Source: Adiantum capillus-veneris (Eukaryota > Streptophyta > Polypodiopsida > Polypodiales > Pteridaceae). Taken from it: a stretch of 64,000 nt of DNA. Below the pieces are notes generated by a model. The model worked only from the letters and a program-made list of their open reading frames with translations, did not search any database and was not told the DNA's origin. The first letter of the stretch is position 1, and every line of letters begins with the position of its first letter. The stretch spans positions 2,276,501 through 2,340,500 of the forward strand of contig CM043954.1 of the NCBI GenBank assembly GCA_014529385.2, written 5' to 3'. The translations under genes were made by a program, and so were the position numbers. This document shows, piece after piece, positions 54,656-64,000 of the stretch.

Positions 54656-57600
54656 GATGGATTTTGAATCTGGGGAGAAAGTACATATGATACTTGACAA
54701 TGAAATTGTTGGTATTGGTTGTGTGTGTAGAACAGATTCAGATTCCACTTGTGGTGGTACAAAGATAGGGCAAGGAAATGTCTCCATACTAGTGGAAGAA
54801 TGCTTGAAGGATGTGGTCCTACCTTTTCCTACAATGGATACTTCATCTCTCCAAGGCTCATTATGGAGTGCTGTTCGATGGTCAAAGCTTCTTTTGTGAT
54901 CTTTTATATTAAATGGGAACTTAATTGATCCATAGGAAAGCTACAATGGTGATGAAGAACATGATCATTCTGATCCTCTAGTTACAGATGCAATACCTAT
55001 GACAAGCCCAGAATTTGAAGCAGTGATTCGAGAATCTTGGAGAAATCAGAGGGTCCTTTTAAAAGATGACACAATGTTGCAAACCATGAATGAAGGGACC
55101 ATCTTATATGTATTTCCACATGATTATGTCAACTTTCAGGAACTTGGTCATGATTGTGTGGGTGTGGGTATTGAAAGAGAAAATGCAAGCATTGATGATG
55201 TGGTTGAAGTGGGTAGCATCACTTTGCTAAAGTGGCCCATTAAGCAGACAACAATGTTGAATAGGATCCCATTACAACACTTTGTTCCTATTGATGGCAT
55301 GCATGCTACATATGAGGATGTATCCAACGATGACATGTTGGAAAAAAACTTGATGGGAGTAATGTTGTCCAGTTGTCAAGGAAGAGATGATACACTTTCA
55401 TGAATAGGACTCAAAAATACTAAGCAGCACCAGCTTCCACTTTTTACCTTTCAAACAAATCAATTCAAAGGGTATCATGCACAAAAATGTTGAAGGTTTG
55501 TAGATTGTGATATGGTGACAAGGTTACGACAACAATTTTGGGGAGAGTCTCAAAAATCACGCACTAATTATGTTTATGATGTTCTTTCTATATGTTATCA
55601 GAAAGATGAGAAGTCACGATACCAATTCAGGCTAAATGGCTCTATTGTTTGTTGTAGAGCATGGTATGAGATACATGGAATACCAAAGACATCATTTTAT
55701 CGATACAAGGAGAACTTTGAAAATGGTGTGCGCCAATATGTACATGGGAACACATGTACATTGAGAAGGGGACTTCAACATACTAGTTTAACAAGAGCAC
55801 TACTAAATGAGTTTGCGGAAAACAACTCTGAGAAGATGCCACATAGAAGTAGAACACTGATAGATGGCTCAAGAGAGACTCAATTGGTGATTCCATCAAC
55901 ATACAAACAAGTGGATATTATATGTGAAATCAACACGACACTTGACCAAATGGGCTATGAGAAGAAGCTATCCCAATCTTCTTTTGGTAGAATTTGGAAC
56001 AAAGAGTACCCACATGTCACTTTAACAAAGACGAGTGAGTTCTCTAAGTGCAATATTTGTAGCTCAATCAAGGCAAGGTTAGAAGCTAAACCTTCTCTTG
56101 AAGAGAGAGCTCTTCTCTTGAGGGAGAGAGAAGTTCACATGGCACAACAAAAGAGTTGCAGAAGCCTATATTATGCATGGCGCACGTATTCAAAAACTCA
56201 ACCACAAAAACATGTATGCATAATCCATAATAAGATGGATCAAAAGAAGACTGCCATTCCTAGATTACACATTGTTCCTAAGGGTGTGGATTCAGGATAT
56301 AATCTGCAGGTGGCATTGATTGGCATGATCACTCATGGACATGGAGAAGGTCATTACGGACACTTTGTCTTGAATGGTTTGTGGCCAGCTGATCCAAATC
56401 TTACAATTGGCTCAATTGCTAATTGTTTACATAACCTAGAGAGGATAGATAAGCATCCTCTTGGTGATCTAGTAACAAATGGACTTCCAAGGAGCAGTAT
56501 TTCACTACTACATGCTTTGAACTCAAAGGATGCTTTGGACTACCATAACTTGAGTGATGGAAAAGAGCCCATTGTGAAGTCATCATAAATTGCAAAAGAG
56601 GAATTGGGATCAACATTTCACAGGTTGCCAGAGAACTTGTTGCTACAATTGGATAATTGTGCAGGGGAAAACAAAAATCGATTCTTATTTGCCTACTTGT
56701 CAATGCTTGCTGCAAGGGGTGTTTTCAAAACCATCCAGCTAGGATTTTTAATGGTTGGGCATACACATGAGGACATAGACGCCATGTTTAGTAGGTTTTC
56801 AGAGAAGTTGAGAGTTACACAAACCTATACTTTGCCACATTTGATGGATACATTACGAAACAACTCATCTTCATCTCCAGCTCCATTTTTTCTCACAAAG
56901 ATCCCCGATTTCAAGCAATATTGTGATGGCTATCTTTGTGATGGACAAGACATACTTGTTGGACATTCCAAACCGCTTCAGTTCAGGTTCTTTATAAAGG
57001 ATGAGACACGAATGATGCAATATAAGGCACATGTAGGTGTATCAAGTTGGAGTGGAAGTATTTGCCTTTGGAAAACAGACACAGAAGGCAAGCCAATGTT
57101 ACCACATGGAGATCTACCTCTAGTACCAATGGCGGAGTATGTCAAGGCCCACAAAGAAGTCATTTTGGGGACAAAGAACTATATAAAATTTTGGAAAAAT
57201 TTAGGGAATGGTTCAAGTATTCCGTGATATTATAGACCCGTGATAGATTATTGGAGTAAGGTAATTGAAGAGATTGGAAAAGCAATCATATCAGAGGGAG
57301 TATTGTATGAAATGTTTTGGCCAAAAACTCAAGAATATTCTCACCTACAAAGCATTACAATGAATTTGCAACAAGGAGCAGAAAGATTCCTAGGCCTTGA
57401 AGAGTTGAATGATCATTTTTGTGGGCCTCAACAAGATAGGCCAAGGGAAGAGTTTGACCCTATGTCTGATGTGCACCAAGGTGACTTTCTTATGCTTGTT
57501 CCAAGTGACACAGAAATCTATCCAGTGTGGCTTGCAATGGATTTATCTTACATTGATAATGAGCCTATATCACCAAACTAAGAAAAGTCTTGATTTAATA

Positions 57601-57868
57601 TTGGGCACCTTGCACGAGAAAAAGTGGGATGACAGATACTCAAGCTTACAGTAATTGTTGGAAGGGTTATTGGGCTGTCAACTATAAGGACCCACAAGTG
57701 TGGGAAACTGTAGATGCAATTGTTTGGTCCTGGAGACCCAACAAAGAAGGACCATTTTCTAGAATAAAGATTCCAGAAAGGCATGCTCTAAAAGCCAAAG
57801 AAGGCCTCACTCGTGCACATCAACCACACTTGGATCAAAGTTTAGATATGGTATCAAATGTGGAGTAG
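54656..57868 (+). pseudogene. Transposase-like gene: Tnp1/En-Spm-like N-terminus and DUF7869-like core
   Basis: Starts after a TCACTTACAG acceptor with ATG 54657 (MDFESGEKVHMILDNEIVG). One frame holds nearly the whole protein to 57581, broken by stops at 54897 (TGA), 54933 (TAG), 55401 (TGA), 55491 (TGA), 56586 (TAA), 57225 (TGA) and 57579 (TAA). The last part (57629-57868) is in a shifted frame. The first 80 residues resemble the Tnp1/En-Spm transposase module (GGTKIGQG, RWSKLLL). The centre has an HTH-like GIPKTSFYRYKENF and a zinc-ribbon-like CNICSS. The region 56640-56830 carries LQLDNCAGENKNRF and GFLMVGHTHEDIDAMFSRFS, the signature I associate with DUF7869, a DDE-like domain in plant and animal transposon proteins. 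A C-terminal SET-free region follows. No terminal inverted repeats were found. Confidence 0.72.
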
Positions 57869-58380
57869 AATCATGTGGAGCTTCTATTGTGACTATACTA
57901 GTCAATTTTGTAAACAAAATCTTTTTTGTATCTTCCTTTGTTTTATGTAATTCGTAGTTATTATTCAAATCCATGTGTTGTACATCCTCTTGACTTTTGG
58001 TGTTTATCAACACAACAATCCTATGAGATTTTCACTTTATTTACTAACCACACACCTCAATTTTTCCCACTTTAAGTGGAAAATTCCCAAATTACATGAA
58101 TTTAGTCAATTTGGAGATTCTCATAATGTGATATTTTTACCAAAATACCTAATGTGGTCTTGTGTGTTAAATAACAACTTCAACCATCAAATGGGGCTCA
58201 AAGAATCATGGTAAAAATGGTCCGAAACCATATTTTGGCACAAACGACCATAACTCTGAAAAATTGAAAATTTGATGGTCAAAGCATCAAAGCTGATTCA
58301 AACTCAAAAATAGCTTGCAAGAAGGGCTAAACAAGCTCATAGGAAACAATTTGAACAGCTTTCTTCGAGTTTTGCTAAGG
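57869..58380. other. 3' flank, no gene
   Basis: AT-rich sequence without coding features or recognised repeats. Confidence 0.5.
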
Positions 58381-58381
58381 A

Positions 58382-60210
58382 ACATGGATTGCGATCCATG
58401 TGCCTTTGTGACCAACTAATTGGAAGTTGTCACCCACTACCAAAAGCTTGCTCTCAGACACCAAAATCTTGAGTGTCAACATAAATAGACTGCTAAAGTA
58501 CATCCCAAATCTAAAAATTGGACTAATCTACACAAAGCCTTGGAATTTTAGTAAAATTTGAGAGAATTAAAGTTTTGGTGTCGAAATTCAAAAAGGGGTG
58601 AGATTTGGCTTGTACAGGGAATACGAAACCATCAAAACAAAATTAATGACAAAATGCTTCCAGACATGGATCGCGATCCATGTACCTTTTTTACATTTGG
58701 GATTGATATTTGACAAGTACATCTCTGAGAACTAGTGAAACAACTTTGCTAAAAGGGACTATAGCAAAAAATTACAAAAATTTGGTCAAAACACCAAAAT
58801 TTTGCCGGATAGCTAAAAATCGCAAAGCAGACAAAAAATTTAGCTTTTGGTTGGACAAAAGTGATTCAAATTTAAAAATATTTGGGAAAGAGTGTCACGA
58901 TAACATGGACTATAAGTTGACCAGTTTTCATGTCAAAATGAGGTCAAACATGGATTGCGATCCATGTACCTCATCATGATCTTTGGCTGGGAATTGACAA
59001 GTAGGTAACTAATACAAGTTGAAACACATCTCTAAAAAAAAACCATTGGCAAAAAAGTTTACAAAAGAGGTGAAAAAGGCCAAAAATAGTGGATAGTCAG
59101 AAACCACCACAACAGACTGTAAAAATCACTTTTGGTTGGGCAAAATTGATCAAAATTCAAAAAAAATTGTGGGATAGGCTACAAACATCATAGTCTATCA
59201 ACTCACCAAATGTCAAGTCCAAAAGTGGTGGAACATGGATCGCAATCCATGACCCCCTGAGGCATTTTTGGACGAAAACTTCATCAGCCTATAGCAGAGA
59301 CCATTGTGAACAAAACTTCCCAAAGAAGAATTGTTAAAAAAGTTCAAAAGGTGGGTGAAAAGGGCAAAAGATAGTTCAAGGTAAAAACTGCCATATAAAC
59401 CTAGGTATTGACCTTTGCTTGAACTAAACAAGTCTAAATTATACAAAAAAAACATATAGTAGGGATCAGTGGACCAAGGACAAGCTGTGTGTCAAGTTTC
59501 ATCACCTTCTAATAGAGAGGTACATGGATCGCGATCCATGTCCCCCTGTCATGCAAGAAATGAAGTTAAAGCTAACAAGGCTTGAAGAGAAAGGACAACC
59601 TGCTCACATCTTGAGACAAAACTTGTACCATAGCTAGAGCACATCACAGGGAGTCTAGTGGTCTTTTCAAAACTGAATTTGGATATCAAAAACCAAACCA
59701 AAAGCCCATAACTATCAATCATACAAACAAAGTGCTAGAATTGACCTAATTTTCAATCCAGAGGTTCATTTTCAAAAATTTCTGATACCATAGCATCTAC
59801 TATTCATGATGATTCTGATGGTACCAAGAAAAGTCAATTCAAGATCAATAAGTGCATACACAAGGAAACATATCCCCAAGTCCAATTTTGGAATTTTTAA
59901 AAAGCAAATTTGGGTCAAAAGGGAGCAAAACAGGTGATCGACTAAAAACCAAAGTGCATACCTAGTGTTGAACATCTAACTTATCAAAACAAGTCCAAAT
60001 TCAAAAGATTTGAAATTTAGCTTGTGGACATAGAGTGCAACAAGCTGCGAAGAGATCAAGTCCAAATGTGGTTGAACATGGATCGCGATCCATGTCCCCC
60101 AACCTAAGGATTTGATGAAAATTGGTACAAAGCTTGTGTATGGCCTTGTCTACATACTGTCAAAATTTGGGCTAAAAATTTGACAGGGGGTCATGGATCA
60201 CTATCCATGT
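58382..60210. repeat. Diverged tandem repeat phased by a 20-bp palindrome
   Basis: ACATGGATCGCGATCCATGT, a perfect palindrome, occurs exactly or with CpG-type changes at 58382, 58664, 58948, 59233, 59522 and 60076, and in a weaker form at about 59805 and at 60191. The spacing is 282, 284, 285, 289, about 284, about 271 and 115 bp. The sequence between is only loosely similar (phrases such as TTTTGGTTGGACAAA and AATTCAAAAA). No open frame spans the units and the period is not a fixed multiple of three. Confidence 0.88.
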
Positions 60211-60640
60211 ACCTCTTCATAGTGGGGGTATCTGACTTGATGATCTTGTAGACATACTTGAGGATATCCCAAATCTCAAGTTTGAGCTAAAACTACCTTC
60301 TAGAGACCAAGATACAAGCCAAAGTTCCCGTGTTCTGGTCTTGAAACTGTTTTGAGTGTTGTTCACCGAAATTGCTAACTTTTGATAGATTACTCCAAAC
60401 TGAGTCAGGTAAAGCCATGAAGAAATCTTGTGGGCAATATGACCCATCTAGACTTGGTTTTGGTTTTGAAGCTGAATTTTTTCAGGTTTCCTAATTCCAA
60501 ACTTTTAGGGTAACCAATACTAGTTTCCAGAGACCAAAAGAGTCACAAATTCCCAACTTCTGAGAGACCTGACCAGGGGCAAAAAGGGATAAGTTACACT
60601 AAGCCAAAGAGGACTTCTTAGAGATTGTCTTGAGTTTTGA
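60211..60640. other. Leader-like stretch before gag remnants, no gene
   Basis: No coding sequence recognised. Confidence 0.4.
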
Positions 60641-60844
60641 GTGAGCCTTAACATGACAAATCATCCACCACCAGGGTTTTCTACTCCACTCACAGACATG
60701 AAAAATGCAAGAAACACTGCAATGCTGAGAACAATAGGATTGGCAGAATACCTAGAGGAAAGACATCCTCTGATCAACAAACCAAATGTGAGATTCATCA
60801 AAACCAATGAATCCATGAGAGTGCTTAACGGGTTACTCTCATGA
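60641..60844 (+). pseudogene. Possible N-terminal gag fragment
   Basis: A 67-codon frame (MTNHPPPGFSTPLT ... LINKPNVRFIKTNESMRVL) whose PPPGFS phrase is echoed by IPPGFSPRREE at about 61110, upstream of the recognisable gag. Likely part of the same element's polyprotein; the intervening 61 bp to 230 bp are broken. Confidence 0.3.
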
Positions 60845-61777
60845 GGACTTATATAGGTTCACAAACGGGGATCCATATATCTTCTACAAGTGTGTAGACC
60901 CTAATGCTAGAGAGTTGACCACCCATAAGAGCCTCTATGCATTCACATATACATATGTCCACGGAGTGCAAGTTTTGATGGTATATAAGTATGAATGTGA
61001 GTGCACAATCTTGTTGATCTAATTGACTTAGAACGATACACATACAAGGGTACTCCATTCTCTACTTACTTTCAGCCAAAAATGATTCCAGAGCACATAT
61101 CAAAGAGGATTCCACCGGGATTTTCTCCAAGACGAGAGGAGTGAAAGAGAGATGTCTTTCCAAGAGACCATCAACTAGTTAGATTGATGATTGGACCACA
61201 ATGATTAAGACCATATCAAGTGGCCCATTGTGTCAAGGCAAAATACAATGGGTTAGGGGATCCATATGCTCATGTCTCACTCTTCAAACAACTTTTGAGA
61301 GCTGAACAGATTGGAGATTCCCATACTCAGTACGAGGGATTTGGGTTGACATTGGAAGGACTAGCCTTGACTTGGTTCCAACCACTGAACAAAGATGATT
61401 TTCCCACATAGCACAACTCTTGCAAGAATTCGCAGACGATTTCTCAAAAAGGGGGATCAAACATAACACAGTGTTTTAGATCTACGTTTCAAACACAAAA
61501 AGAACGAGATAATGAAGGAATCTCTGCTTTGCTTCAAAAAATACATAGAGAGATGTCCTGTGAGAGAGTTACCACAAGATGAGAGGCTATCAGTTCTCTT
61601 CATAGAGGGCTTGATGAACAAAACTCTCAAAAAGGACTTACATTTAAAAGGATGCACAACGTTTGAGCAAGTCACTAGAGAAGCTATATATCTAATTGAC
61701 AATTGCAAGGCCTACCGATTGGTGACGTACGACATAGAAAGCGTAACTAGTAGTGCCTCTTCTCCTAAGAGTGAATC

Positions 61778-61830
61778 TGTTAGGAAATAGGGCGTACTTA
61801 ATGGAGAGAGATAATTTTTGCACACAAGAG

Positions 61831-61910
<80 letters not shown>

Positions 61911-62402
61911 ACGATATACATGGTTCACCCAATGTTGGCTACGTCCATGGGAAAGCAGCCACTCAATGGCTTTAGTACTTCAAACTAGAAGTATGTTACA
62001 AAGGGATTATGCCCTTAATGGAGCTCCCACCTTGCTTCACTCTCACCACCTCGCGTCAACTTCACAATGCACCACAATGCTTCACCTCTTCAATCCGTTT
62101 TTGTGTGTAGAAAAGGCCTCCTTTTATAGGCCAAAAGGGCTTTCCTCTCTCATGAGAGGCAGCCATGTGTAGCCAGCCGCCCTTGTGTAAACAAGTTCGA
62201 GTTGACTTCTCCCATGCGCCCATGTGTGGCCGCCCTTGAGGAGACAAGTTCGATTTGAAATTGGTCATCGACCATTGACTTCCGGCCACCGGCCCACCGA
62301 CCAGCCGTTTTTAGACCACTTTTCACCCGTTGTCCGACCATTGGAAATTTTGGTTTTCCGACGAGTGATTTTCTTCACACACGATGGCTTCTCCTCATAA
62401 CA
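61778..62402 (+). mobile_element. Possible LTR-like insertion in the gag remnant
   Basis: TGTTAGGAAATAGGG starts at 61778 and a CA terminus occurs near 62402, with an internal (AT)n(GA)n run and a TGGTTCACCCAATGTTGGCT segment of LTR style. No matching flanking duplication was found, so both boundaries are tentative. Confidence 0.35.
61833..61909. repeat. Compound (AT)n(GA)n microsatellite
   Basis: About 20 AT units followed by CGAA and about 16 GA units. Confidence 0.97.
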
Positions 62403-63250
62403 GGGGCCTTACATATGTGCATTTTTAGTACAAAAAATTACAATGGTAAATCAGCCATACTTAACAATCCCCACAACAAAGCTAGATGTTCAAACTCCTA
62501 CAGTACACAACTTTGATCAAGTGGTCAAGGAGGTAATTTAGAAGAATAAACCAAGGCTATGGTCAGAACCTGAATGTACGATAGTCTCAATTGAGAAGAT
62601 GTGATACTTGTGGAGGGGATCATCCCACCCAATGGTGTAACGCTCAGCCAAAGCCACAATGAGTGCTAGGGTAAAAATTGCCTCTTTTGAATGATGGTAG
62701 AGTGGTAGTCAACTACACTTAGCCAACGCATGTGCCACAACTTGTGAAAAACCAGTACTCCATGGATGCAAATATGCTCATGTTCATAGCCAATCAAGAG
62801 TATGGTTCAAAGAAAATTCTTGGCAGACAAGAACAATCAGTGGCTGGATCACCAGCTATGCAACAAGAAGGTCCATGCTACGAATGTGGAGGTGACCATT
62901 GGGCACGAGATTGCCCAAACAAGGGTGGAAGAATAGAAATCTTTGGGTTTTGTGACGATTGTGGGAGAGACCATCTACTCCAACTCTGTGCTAGGGGAAA
63001 GCAACAATGAATGTTGGAGGAGTGATGCCTTTGTCAAGTGGATCTGAGGTAGAACCCACAATTTCTTTAAAGGTGATGACTCAAGCTCAAGCTCAAGAAG
63101 CTGCCAAAAATGCAATCGTTGATGAGGAATCCAAATTGCCACCTCAAAAAGAAATTGAGAACATATCGGTGAGAACCGGAAGTAAATCATGGAAAGCCGA
63201 ATGAGACAAAATGAAAGCGAAGAGGTTGAAGGAGAAAACAACGTTGGAAA

Positions 63251-63443
63251 TGTTAGGTTTCAGGCCTCGTGGTCGGCGGGCTGCGGCCAGCAAGCGCTTG
63301 CTCATCTTTACTCCATTGTTTGGTTATATAGAACAATGTGGAGAATAGAGAGTTTCCCTCTCTAGACCTCCACCCACAATTGTGCTCATTTCCTTCCACC
63401 TTTCTCTCCATCCCTCTCTTGCAGTCCATAGCCAGTCTCCACA
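63251..63443 (+). repeat. 5' LTR of another copia element (193 bp)
   Basis: Starts TGTTAGGTTTCAGGCC and ends TCTCCACA, two bases before the PBS. A TATA-like TTATATAGAAC lies near 63325. The first ten bases equal those of the copia LTR at 3957. It is inserted into the gag remnant; the expected target repeat GGAAA (63246-63250) can only be checked beyond the window. Confidence 0.8.
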
Positions 63444-63445
63444 AG

Positions 63446-63457
63446 TGGTATCAGAGC
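63446..63457 (+). promoter_or_regulatory. Primer-binding site, initiator tRNA-Met
   Basis: Exact TGGTATCAGAGC. Confidence 0.93.
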
Positions 63458-64000
63458 ACATGAGTAGGATTCGAAGGCCCAGACTATTTGCGTGTGCAGT
63501 GACCTTCAGCAAGGGGAGATTGCTCTGCAAGGATCAACACAACAGGGCAAATTGGGGCAAACAAAGGCTTGAAGCCTTGAAGCAGGTGAACCGGGCTTGA
63601 GAAAAAAATTGGCAACATGAGCCCATGAATTGGGAATGCCTTGAAGGTCTTGCAATTCGGGCAAGCAGGAGAAGCAATAGCATTCAAGCTAATCAAATTG
63701 AAGGCAAGAAATTGGGGAGTTGGCAGGCAGCTCGTAGACAAGCTTGAGAGATTGGGAGCTCTAGAAGCTTAACAACTAGAGCTTTGGAAGGATTAGATCA
63801 TTCCCCAAAACCCAAAACCCGAGCCCAGGCCTAGGCCTTAGTCCTCATTTTCATGATATACTATACACACTACTTTATATATAAAGACTAGGACCTCAAG
63901 CGAAGGGAGGGCATGTGGGACAAGTTCCTCAAGTCCTCCACCATCCCCTTCATACTCACCCTTTGGACTTACTAAGTCTAGCCCTCTCCCCACCTAGGAA
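63458..64000 (+). other. Leader of the right-hand copia element, continues past the window
   Basis: Sequence after the PBS without recognisable gag up to the window end. Confidence 0.6.

Larger units (their letters stand above)
61100..63242 (+). pseudogene. gag: Gypsy-type gag with three zinc knuckles, decayed and interrupted twice
   Basis: 61220-61411 encodes a Retrotrans_gag start (KYNGLGDPYAHVSLFKQLL, TLEGLALTWFQPL). After a frameshift near 61405 it continues as IAQLLQEFADDFSKRGIKHN and then 61512-61790 (CFKKYIERCPVRELPQDERL). An insertion begins about 61778. Beyond it, one frame carries three CX2CX4HX4C knuckles: CDTCGGDHPTQWC (62600-62638), CYECGGDHWARDC (62876-62914) and CDDCGRDHLLQLC (62951-62989). 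Stops TGA, TAA and TAG separate the first from the second. The sequence ends where a copia LTR starts at 63251. Three knuckles are more than the usual one or two. The lineage within gypsy was not determined. Confidence 0.75.

Noticed and set aside
54895-54937. Short intron between the Tnp1-like part and the rest of the transposase-like gene
   Set aside because: GT and AG are available but the gap would be 43 bp, below usual plant minimum, and the frame is continuous across it apart from TGA and TAG; nonsense changes fit better.
58710-58979. 89-codon frame containing the palindrome (MDCDPC)
   Set aside because: Other palindrome copies are in different frames because spacing is not a multiple of three; no coding conservation.

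Overview
The window looks like nuclear DNA of a land plant with a large, repeat-rich genome. The evidence is nested Ty1/copia and Ty3/gypsy LTR retrotransposons with plant-type primer-binding sites (initiator tRNA-Met, and tRNA-Asp of the Athila/Tat kind), GT-AG introns, long CT/GA/AT/TG microsatellites, and widespread nonsense changes that read as CAG to TAG and CGA to TGA, as expected for methylated plant repeats. I cannot name the species. A fern, lycophyte or gymnosperm would fit the low gene density. I see no intact ordinary housekeeping gene, tRNA, rRNA or CRISPR array.

Layout. 1-1.8 kb: 5' end of a minus-strand gypsy element (leader, tRNA-Asp PBS, LTR). 1.85-3.7 kb: decayed minus-strand coding region of unknown function. 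3.96-9.56 kb: a copia element with TSD TATAT, dead, with a duplicated YVDD segment in its reverse transcriptase and a 3' LTR that lost its start together with the polypurine tract. 10-12.2 kb: tandem array. 13.5-15 kb: two old LTR/PBS remnants. 15.2-18.1 kb: satellite sequence interrupted by a 1.3 kb CACTA-type element. 18.1-19.7 kb: solo gypsy LTR. 20.6-21.4 kb: FCP1/HAD-like exon (minus). 21.7-24.5 kb: satellite array. 24.5-28 kb: 5'-truncated gypsy chromovirus (minus) whose LTR is the inverted partner of the solo LTR. 29.2-30.6 kb: second FCP1/HAD-like gene (minus). 30.9-35.3 kb: SET-domain gene (plus) with a 2.6 kb satellite-filled intron. 35.5-37 kb: ParB/DGQHR-like gene (minus) with premature stops. 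37-50.1 kb: 440-bp higher-order satellite array split at 38,539 by a 6.8 kb gag-only LTR retrotransposon with TSD GGTTC. 50.1-52.2 kb: AT-rich repeats and a 90-bp minisatellite. 52.7-54.6 kb: satellite with 317-bp units. 54.6-57.9 kb: decayed transposase-like gene (Tnp1-like N-terminus plus DUF7869-like core). 58.4-60.2 kb: repeat with a 20-bp perfect palindrome phased about every 285 bp. 61-63.2 kb: decayed gag with three zinc knuckles. 63.25 kb to the end: 5' LTR and leader of a further copia element.

Three themes stand out. First, the gag-only retrotransposon appears to encode its start codon inside its LTR and needs splicing to reach gag. Second, one 20-bp core (TTGGACAAGTGGTGGACCTT) recurs in satellite arrays of quite different unit length and sits beside or inside the introns of the gene-like loci. 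Third, a set of chromatin/transcription-type domains (two FCP1-like, one SET, one ParB-like, one transposase) is interspersed with these arrays. Functional links between them are inference only.
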